A DNA stretch of 64,000 nucleotides from an uncultured Muribaculaceae bacterium (GCA_910577585.1 CAJTNN010000002.1:45765-109764), one strand, 5' to 3'. Counted from the stretch's first letter, positions 47,933-56,084 are shown. A program made the numbers and translations. The notes: generated from the letters alone by a model not told the origin.

Positions 47933-48454
47933 TTATTCTTTGTTGGAGAGTGTCTCCAGGATGCCGTGAAGTTTTGTGGCGCCACTCTGGAGGCCGGAGA
48001 TAACGTTCTTCGCCGGGCTCTGAAGAAGAGCGATGACGTCGGCGATGAGTTCGTTTTTGCTCTTGATGTTTGCGAGGGTCTCCAACTGTTCCTCGCCTAC
48101 ATATACTGTCTCTTCTACATATGCACCCTTGAGCATCGGCAGAGTGTCGTTCTTGTCGCGGAACTTCTTCAGAAGCTTAGCGGGAGCGTTGCCGACATTG
48201 CTCAGCAGCAGTGTAGTCTCACCGTGCAGCAGGTCGTAGAGTTCAGAATAGTCAGTAGCAGAAGCCTCGAATGCTTTCTTCAGGAGAGTATTCTTGACGC
48301 AGAGCATCTTGATATCATCCTTGAAGCAGGCGCGACGCAGCGCGCTTGTCTTCTCAGCATCCAGACCCGCAGTCTGCACCAGGTATACGCAGCCGTACTC
48401 GCCGAGCGTATTCCCGATAGTCTCTATGATAAGTGATTTATCTTCCTTTTTCAT
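47933..48454 (-). CDS. rplJ: Ribosomal protein uL10
   Basis: 173 residues. KKEDKSLIIETIGNTLGEYGCVYLVQTAGLDAEKTSALRR is the 23S rRNA-binding start; LHGETTLLLSNVGNAPAKLLKKF follows; the C-terminal helix binds L12 dimers. It anchors the stalk and in many bacteria also represses its own operon. It lies between rplA and rplL in the standard order. Confidence 0.99.
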   Translation of the reverse strand: MKKEDKSLIIETIGNTLGEYGCVYLVQTAGLDAEKTSALRRACFKDDIKMLCVKNTLLKKAFEASATDYSELYDLLHGETTLLLSNVGNAPAKLLKKFRDKNDTLPMLKGAYVEETVYVGEEQLETLANIKSKNELIADVIALLQSPAKNVISGLQSGATKLHGILETLSNKE

Positions 48455-48477
48455 GTCGTTTAGTCGGTGTTAAAGAT

Positions 48478-49173
48478 TTATTCCGCCACAGACTTGGCGT
48501 CAACTTTCACGCCCGGGCTCATGGTGCTTGAAAGATAAATGCTCTTGATGTATGTGCCCTTGGCAGTAGCCGGTTTGAGTTTCACAAGTGTGTTGATAAA
48601 CTCCTTGGCGTTGTCGCGCATCTGCTCTGCGGTGAATGACACCTTGCCGATTGATGCGTGTACGATGCCGGTCTTGTCGACCTTGAAGTCAATCTTACCC
48701 TGCTTAACCTCCTTGACGGCCTTGGCAACGTCCATTGTCACTGTGCCGCTCTTCGGGTTAGGCATCAGACCGCGCGGACCGAGAATACGACCCAACGGAC
48801 CAAGCTTACCCATCACAGAGGGCTGAGTGATGATGACATCCACGTCAGTCCAGCCACCTTTGATCTTGTCGAGGTACTCGTCAAGACCTACATAGTCGGC
48901 ACCTGCCTCTTTAGCGGCAGCCTCGGCGTCGGGGTTGCAGAGCACGAGCACGCGCACCTGCTTGCCTGTGCCGTGGGGCAGCGATACTACGCCACGCACC
49001 ATCTGGTCGGCCTTACGCGGGTCAACGCCCAGACGAACGTCGATATCCAGCGAAGAATCAAACTTTGTGAAAGTAATTTCTTTTACCTTCTCGGCAGCCT
49101 CTGCAAGCGTATATGCCTTCCCAGCTTCAATCTTCGACAAAGCCAACTTTTGATTTTTTGTCAGTTTTCCCAT
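48478..49173 (-). CDS. rplA: Ribosomal protein uL1
   Basis: 231 residues with the L1 signature region: KFDSSLDIDVRLGVDPRKADQMVRG, DVIITQPSVMGKLGPLGRILGPRGLMPNPKSGTVT and IGKVSFTAEQMRDN. It forms the mobile L1 stalk near the E site and is often the autogenous repressor of rplKA. It is 15 bp after rplK. Confidence 0.99.
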   Translation of the reverse strand: MGKLTKNQKLALSKIEAGKAYTLAEAAEKVKEITFTKFDSSLDIDVRLGVDPRKADQMVRGVVSLPHGTGKQVRVLVLCNPDAEAAAKEAGADYVGLDEYLDKIKGGWTDVDVIITQPSVMGKLGPLGRILGPRGLMPNPKSGTVTMDVAKAVKEVKQGKIDFKVDKTGIVHASIGKVSFTAEQMRDNAKEFINTLVKLKPATAKGTYIKSIYLSSTMSPGVKVDAKSVAE

Positions 49174-49188
49174 TTTGAATTGAAGTTT

Positions 49189-49632
49189 TTAGTTATTTTC
49201 AGGGAACGCCCCTTTTACGGTGATACCCATGCTTCTGGCTGTGCCGGCTACCATACGCATCGCCGAGTCTAAAGTAAAGCAGTTCAAATCAGGCATCTTG
49301 TCTTCTGCGATTGCTTTTACCTGCTCCCAAGTGATCTCAGCTACTTTGTTACGGTTAGGCTGAGCAGATCCGCTCTTAAGTTTGGCAACCTCTTTGAGCT
49401 GCACTGCCACCGGCGGAGTCTTAACGATAAAGTCAAAGCTCTTGTCTGAGTAGTATGTGATTACTACCGGCAGAACCTTTCCGGCCTTATCCTGGGTGCG
49501 GGCATTGAATTGCTTGCAAAACTCCATGATGTTGATGCCCTTCGAACCCAACGCAGGTCCTACAGGAGGCGACGGGTTTGCCGCACCGCCCTTAATCTGC
49601 AATTTGATCTGTCCAGCAATTTCTTTAGCCAT
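49189..49632 (-). CDS. rplK: Ribosomal protein uL11
   Basis: 147 residues. GQIKLQIKGGAANPSPPVGPALGSKGINIMEFCKQFN is the proline-rich hinge region of L11. The C-terminal domain binds the GTPase-associated 23S rRNA and takes part in the stringent response through RelA, also encoded in this window (23849). Confidence 0.99.
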   Translation of the reverse strand: MAKEIAGQIKLQIKGGAANPSPPVGPALGSKGINIMEFCKQFNARTQDKAGKVLPVVITYYSDKSFDFIVKTPPVAVQLKEVAKLKSGSAQPNRNKVAEITWEQVKAIAEDKMPDLNCFTLDSAMRMVAGTARSMGITVKGAFPENN

Positions 49633-49716
49633 TGTTCTTTTAATTTTTGTTTGTTGCGAAAATCAATTCCTCTTCAGCGCCGCCCGATGCGTAACACCAT
49701 CAGCCGGGCCTCAGAA

Positions 49717-50268
49717 TCATTCCTTCTCGACTTGTGTGTAATCCAACTCAAGCTCCGTGCCGCGGCCAAATATCTTGACCTCGACCTTCAGTTTACGCTT
49801 CTCTGTGTTAACCTCGCATATCACACCCGAGAATCCGCTGAACGGACCCGCAAGCACCTTGACTGCCTCGCCGACCTTGTATTCGGCAAGGACCTCGTCG
49901 ACGGGCTGCTGAAGCTCATCGGCTTGGCCAAGCATGCGCATAACTTCAGATTCTCTAAGCACCTCGGGCTTCGCACCCTTGGCACGACCACGCAAAAAAT
50001 CAATGACATTAGTCGTGTTGCGGAGCTCATATTCTACCTCGCCGGTGAGATTCGCCTGAACGAATACATAACCGCTGTAGAGAGTGCGCTCCTTCACCAC
50101 TTTCTTGCCATTGCGTGTGGTCAGAACCTTCTCTGTCGGTATCAACACCTGGAAAACGTAGCGGCCAAGATTCGTGTTCTTGATTTGAGCATCAAGCACC
50201 TCTTTAACCTTCGCCTCCTTGCCTGAGATGGCACGCAGTACGTACCACTCTTTCTTTTCGTTAGCCAT
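49717..50268 (-). CDS. nusG: Transcription elongation/antitermination factor NusG (UpxY-type or housekeeping NusG)
   Basis: 183 residues. NGN domain (EWYVLRAISGKEAKVKEVLDAQI, LYSGYVFVQANLTGEVEYELRNTTNVIDFLRG) followed by a KOW domain (YKVGEAVKVLAGPFSGFSGVICEVNTEKRKLKVEV). Position directly between secE and rplK identifies it as the housekeeping NusG, which links RNA polymerase to the ribosome or Rho, not a capsule-operon paralogue. Confidence 0.98.
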   Translation of the reverse strand: MANEKKEWYVLRAISGKEAKVKEVLDAQIKNTNLGRYVFQVLIPTEKVLTTRNGKKVVKERTLYSGYVFVQANLTGEVEYELRNTTNVIDFLRGRAKGAKPEVLRESEVMRMLGQADELQQPVDEVLAEYKVGEAVKVLAGPFSGFSGVICEVNTEKRKLKVEVKIFGRGTELELDYTQVEKE

Positions 50269-50284
50269 GTCTGATACTAAAGAA

Positions 50285-50470
50285 TTATAAACTGTAAATG
50301 AATTGCATCAGGAGCTCAAAAACCTTATCGACAGCCCAGATAAACACAGCGATGATGATGGAAGCAATCAGCACCAGCACCGAGCTATTGATAAGCTGCT
50401 TTTGAGTTGGCCAAGAAACCTTATAGACGAGTTCGTCATAAGATTCCTTTATGTCCTTTATTAATTTCAT
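50285..50470 (-). CDS. secE: Preprotein translocase subunit SecE
   Basis: 61 residues from the ATG at 50470. The frame is open further to 50515, but that would run into tRNA-Trp. SYDELVYKVSWPTQKQLINSS is the amphipathic SecE start and SVLVLIASIIIAVFIWAVDKVF the single membrane helix, the minimal form of SecE. It clamps SecY in the SecYEG translocon. 16 bp upstream of nusG. Confidence 0.95.
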   Translation of the reverse strand: MKLIKDIKESYDELVYKVSWPTQKQLINSSVLVLIASIIIAVFIWAVDKVFELLMQFIYSL

Positions 50471-50485
50471 AGTTTTAATCTTTAG

Positions 50486-50558
50486 CACGGGAAGAGAGGC
50501 TCGAACTCCCGACACCTGGTTTTGGAGACCAGTGCTCTACCGACTGAGCTATTCCCGT
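50486..50558 (-). tRNA. tRNA-Trp (CCA)
   Basis: Leftward tRNA between tuf and secE. Acceptor ACGGGAA/TTCCCGT, D arm GCTC/GAGC, anticodon stem CTGGT/ACCAG with anticodon CCA, discriminator G. The 3' CCA end is not encoded. This position is the usual one in bacterial tuf-secE clusters. Confidence 0.96.
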
Positions 50559-50640
50559 ATATTGAGGGGCCTTGCAGCGCAAGACCCCTCGTGTTGTCGC
50601 GCTATTGCGTGATTGACTGTCTTAGAGTCGGTTATTCAGA

Positions 50641-51828
50641 TTAGTCCTCGTAAACCTGAGTGATCTGACCTGAACCTACTGTGCGACCACCCTCACGGAT
50701 TGCGAAGCGAAGACCTGCGTCGCATGCTACCGGAGTAATGAGCTTAACGTCGATCTCAACGTTGTCGCCAGGCATTACCATCTCTACACCCTCGGGAAGA
50801 GTGATCTCACCGGTCACGTCAAGTGTGCGGATGTAGAACTGGGGACGGTACTTGTTGTGGAACGGAGTGTGGCGGCCACCCTCTTCTTTCTTCAGGATAT
50901 AAACCTGAGCCTTGAAGTGGTCGTGAGGCTTAACCTGTCCGGGATGGCAGATAACCATACCACGCTTGATTTCGTCCTTGTCGATACCACGGAGGAGCAG
51001 ACCTACGTTATCACCAGCCTCACCCTCGTCGAGGATCTTGCGGAACATCTCGACACCGGTTACAACTGATTTCTTGTCAGCACCAAGACCGAGAATCTGA
51101 ACCTCATCACCTACTTTCACGCGGCCAGCCTCAATACGGCCAGTTGCCACTGTACCACGACCTGTGATTGAGAACACGTCCTCGACAGGCATAAGGAAGG
51201 GCTTATCAACGTCACGCGGAGGCAGGGGAATCCAGTTGTCGACAGCGTCCATGAGCTCCATAACTTTCTCAACCCATGCAGGATCACCTTCGAGAGCACC
51301 GAGGGCAGAACCGCGGATAACGGGAGTGTTGTCACCGTCGTATTCATACTGAGAAAGGAGGTCGCGCATATCCATCTCAACGAGTTCGAGCATCTCCTCG
51401 TCGTCAACCTGGTCGCACTTGTTCATGAACACAACCAGACGGGGAACGTTCACCTGACGGGCGAGAAGGATGTGCTCGCGAGTCTGGGGCATCGGACCGT
51501 CAGTAGCGGCAACCACGATGATAGCACCGTCCATCTGAGCAGCACCGGTAACCATGTTCTTCACATAGTCGGCGTGTCCCGGGCAGTCTACGTGAGCATA
51601 GTGACGGTTTGCAGTCTGATACTCTACGTGAGCGGTGTTGATAGTGATACCACGCTCTTTCTCTTCGGGAGCGTTGTCGATAGAATCGAATGAACGAAGT
51701 TCGGACAGACCTTTTTCTGCGAGCACCTTAGTGATGGCAGCAGTAAGAGTAGTCTTACCGTGGTCCACGTGACCGATGGTACCGATGTTCACATGCGGTT
51801 TGGTTCTTTCGAATTTTTCTTTAGCCAT
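50641..51828 (-). CDS. tuf: Elongation factor Tu
   Basis: 395 residues. GTPase motifs: G1 GHVDHGKTTL, G2 region ERGITINTAHVEY, G3 DCPGHADYVKNM and G4 NKCD. Domains 2 and 3 follow (VFSITGRGTVATGRIEAG, ETKL-type end GSGQITQVYED). It carries aminoacyl-tRNA to the ribosome. It is flanked by tRNA-Thr upstream and tRNA-Trp downstream and is probably transcribed with them from the promoter at 52373-52403. Confidence 0.99.
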   Translation of the reverse strand: MAKEKFERTKPHVNIGTIGHVDHGKTTLTAAITKVLAEKGLSELRSFDSIDNAPEEKERGITINTAHVEYQTANRHYAHVDCPGHADYVKNMVTGAAQMDGAIIVVAATDGPMPQTREHILLARQVNVPRLVVFMNKCDQVDDEEMLELVEMDMRDLLSQYEYDGDNTPVIRGSALGALEGDPAWVEKVMELMDAVDNWIPLPPRDVDKPFLMPVEDVFSITGRGTVATGRIEAGRVKVGDEVQILGLGADKKSVVTGVEMFRKILDEGEAGDNVGLLLRGIDKDEIKRGMVICHPGQVKPHDHFKAQVYILKKEEGGRHTPFHNKYRPQFYIRTLDVTGEITLPEGVEMVMPGDNVEIDVKLITPVACDAGLRFAIREGGRTVGSGQITQVYED

Positions 51829-51896
51829 AGTCTTGTGCTATTATATTGTTTTTATTAATTTTCGTCTTCTCGAAGAGAGTGTTCCGAGGAGAGGTT

Positions 51897-51971
<75 letters not shown>

Positions 51972-52023
51972 ATTAGTAAGATCTTCTCTTTGTTTGAGTT
52001 TTTCACCTCGTGAGTTTCTCTTG

Positions 52024-52096
52024 AGCGGAAGACGAGGTTCGAACTCGCGACCCATAGCTTGGAAGGCTATTGCTCTACCAACTGAGCTACTTCCGC
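52024..52096 (-). tRNA. tRNA-Gly (TCC)
   Basis: Acceptor GCGGAAG/CTTCCGC is perfect; anticodon stem ATAGC/GCTAT with loop CTTCCAA gives TCC. No encoded CCA. Third in the cluster of four. Confidence 0.95.
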
Positions 52097-52126
52097 ATTT
52101 TCAATTTCATTCTCTTCATGAAATTG

Positions 52127-52209
52127 TGGGCGAAGATGGATTCGAACCACCGAAGGCATAAGCCAGCAGATTTACAGTCTGCCCCATTTGGCCACTCTGG
52201 TATTCGCCC
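52127..52209 (-). tRNA. tRNA-Tyr (GTA)
   Basis: 83 nt with the long variable arm of a class II tRNA. Acceptor GGGCGAA/TTCGCCC, anticodon loop CTGTAAA in stem CAGA/TCTG gives GTA. No encoded CCA. Confidence 0.95.
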
Positions 52210-52237
52210 TTTTCCCATTTTCCAAACTTCCCATCTG

Positions 52238-52311
52238 AGCCTCTTGTCGGATTCGAACCAACGACCCCGAGATTACAAATCACGTGCTCTGGCCAACTGA
52301 GCTAAAGAGGC
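52238..52311 (-). tRNA. tRNA-Thr (TGT)
   Basis: Acceptor GCCTCTT/AAGAGGC, anticodon loop TTTGTAA gives TGT. First tRNA after the operon promoter (about 55 bp downstream of the -7 element). Confidence 0.95.
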
Positions 52312-52372
52312 ATCTGGCGTGAATCTCCGGACTTTCTTACCGCATCTCCATGCGCTGTCCGAAATTCGAGTG

Positions 52373-52403
52373 CAAAGTTAACGAAAAAATTTCACACTCC
52401 AAA
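52373..52403 (-). promoter_or_regulatory. Promoter of the tRNA-tuf-secE-nusG-rpl-rpo operon
   Basis: Minus strand: -33 TTTGG (plus CAAA 52400-52403), 19 bp, -7 TAACTTTG (plus 52373-52380), followed by CAC. It is the only strong candidate upstream of the tRNA cluster. Confidence 0.82.
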
Positions 52404-52473
52404 TTTTTCACGCACTTTTTTTGATGTTTTTGTCAATTTTTCTTCGTCGCTTTCCCCGAACGGCATCTATATT

Positions 52474-52508
52474 TTTCGAAACAGAGGGTGGAATCCTCTG
52501 TTTCGAAA
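52474..52508. terminator. Stem-loop between glmS and the tRNA operon promoter
   Basis: Perfect 14-bp arms TTTCGAAACAGAGG (52474-52487) / CCTCTGTTTCGAAA (52495-52508), 7-nt loop. Neither side has a good U-tract, so it may be a terminator stem for glmS or a processing signal. Confidence 0.6.
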
Positions 52509-52598
52509 GAATTTAGCTCTTTTCAGCCGCTTTTCGGGCTCTTCCGGCGCTCCGCCTCGCTTTGACGCCCCGACGAATCATCATGGCGACCTGACGGT

Positions 52599-54443
52599 TT
52601 ACTCTACTGTCACGGACTTGGCGAGATTGCGGGGCATGTCGACATCCTTGCCTTTATTGATGGCTATATAATATGAGAGCAGCTGCATCGGGATTGAGGT
52701 CACGATCGGAGTCAGACACTCGGGCACATTGGGCACCTCGAGCACATGGTCAGCAATCTTGCTGATCACCTCATCCCCCTCCGACACGATGGCGATGATA
52801 CTGCCGCCGCGAGCCTTGACCTGCTGAACATTGCTGACAATCTTCTCATAGAGATGGTCTTCAGGAGCCACAATCACCGAGGGCATCTCAGCATCTATAA
52901 GGGCTATCGGACCATGCTTCATCTCGGCGGCAGGATAACCTTCGGCATGAATATAGCTGATCTCTTTAAGCTTGAGGGCTCCCTCAAGGGCTGTGGGATA
53001 GCTATAACCGCGTCCGAGATAGAGGAAGTTGCGCGCGTAGGTGTATATGGCTGACAGGTGCTTGATCTTTTCGTTGAGCTTCAGCACCTCCTTCACCACA
53101 TCGGGCAGACGCAGAATCCATGCGCCAAGCTGTTCTACCTCCTGCTGGCTGATGGTGCCGCGCAGCTGCCCCACACAAAGAGCGAGCAGCGTAAGCACCA
53201 TCACCTGGCCGGTGAAGGCCTTTGTAGAGGCAACGCCGATTTCGGGGCCTACATGTATATAGGTACCGCTGTGGGTTTCGCGCGGTATGGAGCTGCCCAC
53301 CACATTTGATATGCCGTAGACGAACGCTCCCTTCTGGCGTGCAATCTGTATGGCTGCGAGTGTATCGGCAGTCTCACCGCTCTGCGAGATGGCTATCACT
53401 ATATCATCCTTCCCTATCACCGGATTGTTGTAGCGGAATTCACTGGCATACTCTACATCCACCGGGAGCTGACACATCTCCTGAATCAGATATTTGCCCA
53501 GCAGGCCGGCATGCCACGATGTGCCGCAGGCCACAATCACGATGCGCTTGGCGGCAAGGAATTTCTCTTTATTGTCGCGCACGCCATTGAGCACTATATT
53601 GCGTCCGCCGTCTACCACGCGTCCGCGCAAGCAGTCGAGCAGTGTCGAGGGTTGCTCGAAAATCTCTTTGAGCATGAAGTGCGGATATCCCCCCTTCTCG
53701 AGCTGCGAGATTGAGAGTTTGAGTTCGGTGACATCAATCGAGGTCTCCTCATTCTTGAGGTTAAGGAGTTTCAAGGGCTCCCCTTTGCGCATGACGGCTA
53801 TTTCGTCGTCTTTCACATATACGGCCTCTTTGGTATACTCCACAAATGGTGTGGCGTCAGAGGCAAGGAAGAATTCATTGTCGCCTATGCCGATTACGAG
53901 CGGGCTGCTCTTGCGGGCAGCCACAATCTGATGCGGATTATCCTTCTCGAGCACGGCTATGGCGTAGGCTCCCTGCACCTGATTGAGGGCTTCGCGCACT
54001 GCCTCTATCAGGCCGCAGTTGTTCTTGATTTTGATGTATTCGATGAGCTGCACGAGCACCTCGGTGTCGGTCTCTGTGCGGAAGGTGCAACCATGACGCG
54101 AGAGGGCATCTTTGAGCACCTTGTAGTTTTCAATCGTGCCGTTGTGCACGAGGGCAAGGTTGCCATCCTCGCTATAATGGGGATGGGCGTTGTTGTCGGA
54201 GGGTTCGCCATGAGTGGCCCAGCGGGTGTGGGCAATACCCACGGTGGCACGCAGGTCCTTGTCTTTGCAGAAGGCCTCGAGGTTGCTCACCTTACCCATG
54301 GCTTTATATACATTCAGTTTCCCCTCGGGGGTCTCGAGCGCCACGCCGGCACTGTCGTAACCCCGGTATTCCAATCTATGAAGACCCTTTATGAGAATAT
54401 CATACACATCGCGGTCTCCAAGATAGCCTACTATTCCACACAT
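52599..54443 (-). CDS. glmS: Glucosamine-6-phosphate synthase (isomerizing)
   Basis: 614 residues from the ATG at 54443. This start places the catalytic cysteine at position 2 (MCGIVGYLGDRD), as required for the Ntn glutaminase; a longer frame to 54494 is wrong. Glutaminase block: YRGYDSAGVA, HTRWATHGEPSDNNAHPH. Two SIS domains follow (ISQSGETADTLAAI; LGRGYSYPTALEGALKLKEISYIHAEGYPAAEMKHGPIALI). It makes GlcN-6-P from fructose-6-P and glutamine for wall and LPS synthesis. -7 element at 54580-54587. Confidence 0.98.
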   Translation of the reverse strand: MCGIVGYLGDRDVYDILIKGLHRLEYRGYDSAGVALETPEGKLNVYKAMGKVSNLEAFCKDKDLRATVGIAHTRWATHGEPSDNNAHPHYSEDGNLALVHNGTIENYKVLKDALSRHGCTFRTETDTEVLVQLIEYIKIKNNCGLIEAVREALNQVQGAYAIAVLEKDNPHQIVAARKSSPLVIGIGDNEFFLASDATPFVEYTKEAVYVKDDEIAVMRKGEPLKLLNLKNEETSIDVTELKLSISQLEKGGYPHFMLKEIFEQPSTLLDCLRGRVVDGGRNIVLNGVRDNKEKFLAAKRIVIVACGTSWHAGLLGKYLIQEMCQLPVDVEYASEFRYNNPVIGKDDIVIAISQSGETADTLAAIQIARQKGAFVYGISNVVGSSIPRETHSGTYIHVGPEIGVASTKAFTGQVMVLTLLALCVGQLRGTISQQEVEQLGAWILRLPDVVKEVLKLNEKIKHLSAIYTYARNFLYLGRGYSYPTALEGALKLKEISYIHAEGYPAAEMKHGPIALIDAEMPSVIVAPEDHLYEKIVSNVQQVKARGGSIIAIVSEGDEVISKIADHVLEVPNVPECLTPIVTSIPMQLLSYYIAINKGKDVDMPRNLAKSVTVE

Positions 54444-54579
54444 ATATATATTATCAACAGATAGTAAAGTTAATTTTATATTGTAAACGCACACATCGGG
54501 CGCTTATTTTAACAAGCGTCCGAAAATACCCGCCAGCCGCTCGAATAAACCGAGAGGCAGCTTAGCTCAAAATAAAATG

Positions 54580-54587
54580 CAAAGGTA
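54580..54587 (-). promoter_or_regulatory. -7 element TACCTTTG for glmS
   Basis: Minus-strand TACCTTTG (plus CAAAGGTA). No clear TTTG at -33; an A/T run lies there. About 135 bp upstream of the glmS start. Confidence 0.6.
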
Positions 54588-54632
54588 ATAAAAAAAACAC
54601 ACTGAAATCTTCATTCGTCATCTTCATTCGGG

Positions 54633-54785
54633 TCAAGCGACCCAAATGTTGAATTGAGTTAAGATTTCAATGCGGTAGTTATTCTTTATGGTATTATTCC
54701 ATGGATCGCGGAGGACAGGAAATGCAGCCTGCTGGCTGGCTTTCATGGCTTCTTTTTGACTTAAGGCTATCACTCGTTTTTTCAT
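54633..54785 (-). CDS. Small ORF C, 50 aa, in the structured locus
   Basis: A leftward ATG frame of 50 codons (MKKRVIALSQKEAMKASQQ, then AAFPVLRDPWNN, ending FNIWVA). Its middle codons lie in the left arm of the long inverted repeat (54699-54729). The N-terminus is basic and helix-like with no signal peptide or membrane segment. I do not recognise it. The first 30 bases resemble the DNA just inside the other arm (GARTGAYAGCCTYAA-like match at 54761-54775 and 55038-55055). Whether it is translated is not known. Confidence 0.4.
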   Translation of the reverse strand: MKKRVIALSQKEAMKASQQAAFPVLRDPWNNTIKNNYRIEILTQFNIWVA

Positions 54786-55078
54786 GGTAGAACAGATTCA
54801 GGTGTTGCGTAATCGAATTACGGCGACAGTCGGTGGAGTCATCCGTGAGCTTCCCGCCCCTGTGGAGTATCGCGCCGACCTATTGAGTTTTCGGCATTAG
54901 TTCAGGATTTTTCCCGGAATCACTGCTCCGCGCTCGGCGGCGGCAGTCCAGGCCTGACTATTGCCTTCAGGCTCCCGCCGGAAAATTATCCTTCTCAGGG
55001 TAGAGGTATTTAAAATTAGCTGACTTCCTATTCTTGATTTTGAGGCTGTCATTCCTTTTCTTGTCCTCCGCGCCATGG
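54699..55078 (-). ncRNA. Candidate structured RNA closed by a ~27-bp long-range helix
   Basis: Arms at 54699-54729 and 55044-55078 are inverted complements: CCATGG, CGCGGAGGACA, a GGA/ATG block and CAGCC pair in order with small bulges. Between them are consecutive hairpins: CGTAAT/ATTACG (54808-54822), GTCGG/CCGAC (54829-54879), TTCAGG/CCGGAA with a mismatch (54901-54919), ACTGC/GCAGT (54922-54947) and GCCTGA/TCAGGC (54952-54972). A good leftward promoter lies at 55181-55211. It does not show RNase P, tmRNA, SRP or 6S landmarks. Three very small ORFs overlap it, so a coding role, alone or combined, is the alternative. Confidence 0.55.
54897..55076 (-). CDS. Small ORF B, 59 aa, basic, in the structured locus
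   Basis: Leftward ATG at 55076, which lies inside the right arm of the inverted repeat. 59 codons beginning MARRTRKGMTASKSR, Arg/Lys-rich, with LRRIIFRREPEGN in the middle. After its TAA stop the same frame stays open for 32 more codons (CRKLNRSARYSTGAGSSR and on) to a TGA. An overlapping 13-codon frame (55049-55090, MKHHPWRGGQEKE) ends in ATGA at an internal Met of this ORF. Translation is unproven; the DNA may be kept for RNA structure. Confidence 0.35.
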   Translation of the reverse strand: MARRTRKGMTASKSRIGSQLILNTSTLRRIIFRREPEGNSQAWTAAAERGAVIPGKILN

Positions 55079-55180
55079 ATGGTGTTTCATGATGTCATTT
55101 CAGTCGATATCTCTTTATCGTAAGGGTCAACAGAAGTTGGTTCTGACTTTTGAAATCAGGTTTCCGTTCTGATTACACTG

Positions 55181-55211
55181 CAAATATAGCACTGAATTTC
55201 GGGCTGACAAA
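55181..55211 (-). promoter_or_regulatory. Promoter of the structured-RNA/small-ORF locus
   Basis: Minus strand: -33 TTTG (plus CAAA 55208-55211), 19 bp, -7 TATATTTG (plus 55181-55188). Transcription should start near 55174, where the first transcribed bases form a small hairpin ATCAG/CTGAT (55155-55173). Confidence 0.8.
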
Positions 55212-55484
55212 ATATTTCAGACTATTTTTTATTTTGGCAACTTTCCCAACCTTGCTTTCTTTTTGCTATATTTTATCCCAAAAATCCATAGGGCAGACCC
55301 CTACATAAGGCCTACCCTATTATATAATTCAGTATTTTAATAACAATCTGTCACTTTGCAATCGAAAGCCGGGAGGTAAACATGTTGCGTAACATATTTT
55401 CAGCCTCTCCAGCAGCTTCAAATCTCTTGATTTTCGGGGTTTGCAAGGGCTTTTTCATTCAGCATGAGCCATGCCGACCGGAAA
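55212..55484. other. A/T-rich intergenic region behind the small lipoprotein gene
   Basis: Holds an imperfect hairpin ATAGGGCAG/CTACCCTAT (about 55289-55320) and a 14-bp near-palindrome ATGTTGCGTAACAT (55382-55395); GTTGCGTAA also occurs at 54804-54812. No gene recognised. Confidence 0.5.
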
Positions 55485-55991
55485 TCAGAGACCACTCTTG
55501 ATTTTGAGTTCGTCGACTGCTCCGGCCACCACACCTGTAGTGTCACTATCTGGTGTCTGCACTTCAAGGCCGGCAGCCTCGGGGTCGGTCTGGATAGTTG
55601 CCCATGAGGGTGAGGCGAACCATTCGTAGCCGGCATATTTGTTGACAAGGGCTACATTGTCGGCCCCGAGCGATGATTGTGGCGCGCTCTCGAGCACGCT
55701 CTTAAACAAATCAAAGTAGCCATTCTTCTCCTTCAGCGCACTGAGTTCTTTCTGCAGGTCGGTGGCCTGCGGGTCGCCATAGGGGAGGTTATTGATTTTA
55801 TCCTGGATGGGCTGCGCTTTCTGGGCGAAGTCGCCGAGATAATCAATCACGGTGGTGTATTCGGCCTGGGTGAGCGTATCGCCGGCCTCAATCTTACGTG
55901 CCACTTCCGACGCCTGGTCAGCCTTGCTGCATGAGGCGAACATAATCACTGCGGCCAGTGCCGCAAACAGAATACTAAAACACTTTTTCAT
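55485..55991 (-). CDS. Small lipoprotein of unknown function
   Basis: 168 residues. Signal peptide and lipobox FASC (MKKCFSILFAALAAVIMFASC), then a helical, charged body (EVARKIEAGDTLTQAEYTTVIDYLGDFAQKAQPIQDKI) of the type found in DUF4398-like periplasmic proteins. No enzymatic motif; the family is not recognised. It has its own leader with two 11-bp direct repeats (56020-56030, 56041-56051). Confidence 0.75.
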   Translation of the reverse strand: MKKCFSILFAALAAVIMFASCSKADQASEVARKIEAGDTLTQAEYTTVIDYLGDFAQKAQPIQDKINNLPYGDPQATDLQKELSALKEKNGYFDLFKSVLESAPQSSLGADNVALVNKYAGYEWFASPSWATIQTDPEAAGLEVQTPDSDTTGVVAGAVDELKIKSGL

Positions 55992-56019
55992 AGTCGTATG
56001 CTTATTTTATATAGTTTAC

Positions 56020-56051
56020 CTGTAGAATAGTCTATATTATCTGTAGAATAG
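56020..56051. repeat. 11-bp direct repeat CTGTAGAATAG, 21-bp spacing
   Basis: CTGTAGAATAG at 56020-56030 and 56041-56051, in the leader region of the small lipoprotein. The 21-bp centre spacing is two helical turns, as for a dimeric regulator. Function is inference. Confidence 0.55.
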
Positions 56052-56084
56052 AACTTATCAGATTAAGTCCGGCGAGTCCCTGAT

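Noticed and set aside
52373..52403. Separate promoter for tuf between tRNA-Thr and the tuf start
   Set aside because: No TAnnTTTG with a -33 partner was found in 51829-51896; the tRNA-operon promoter serves.
54699..55078. Retron msr-msd or IS200/605-type guide RNA
   Set aside because: The closing inverted repeat would fit, but no reverse transcriptase, TnpB or IscB gene is in the window.
54699..55078. RNase P RNA, tmRNA or invertible promoter
   Set aside because: No GAGGAAAGTCC-type core, no tRNA-Ala-like ends or tag reading frame; the promoter lies outside the inverted repeats, unlike a typical inverton.
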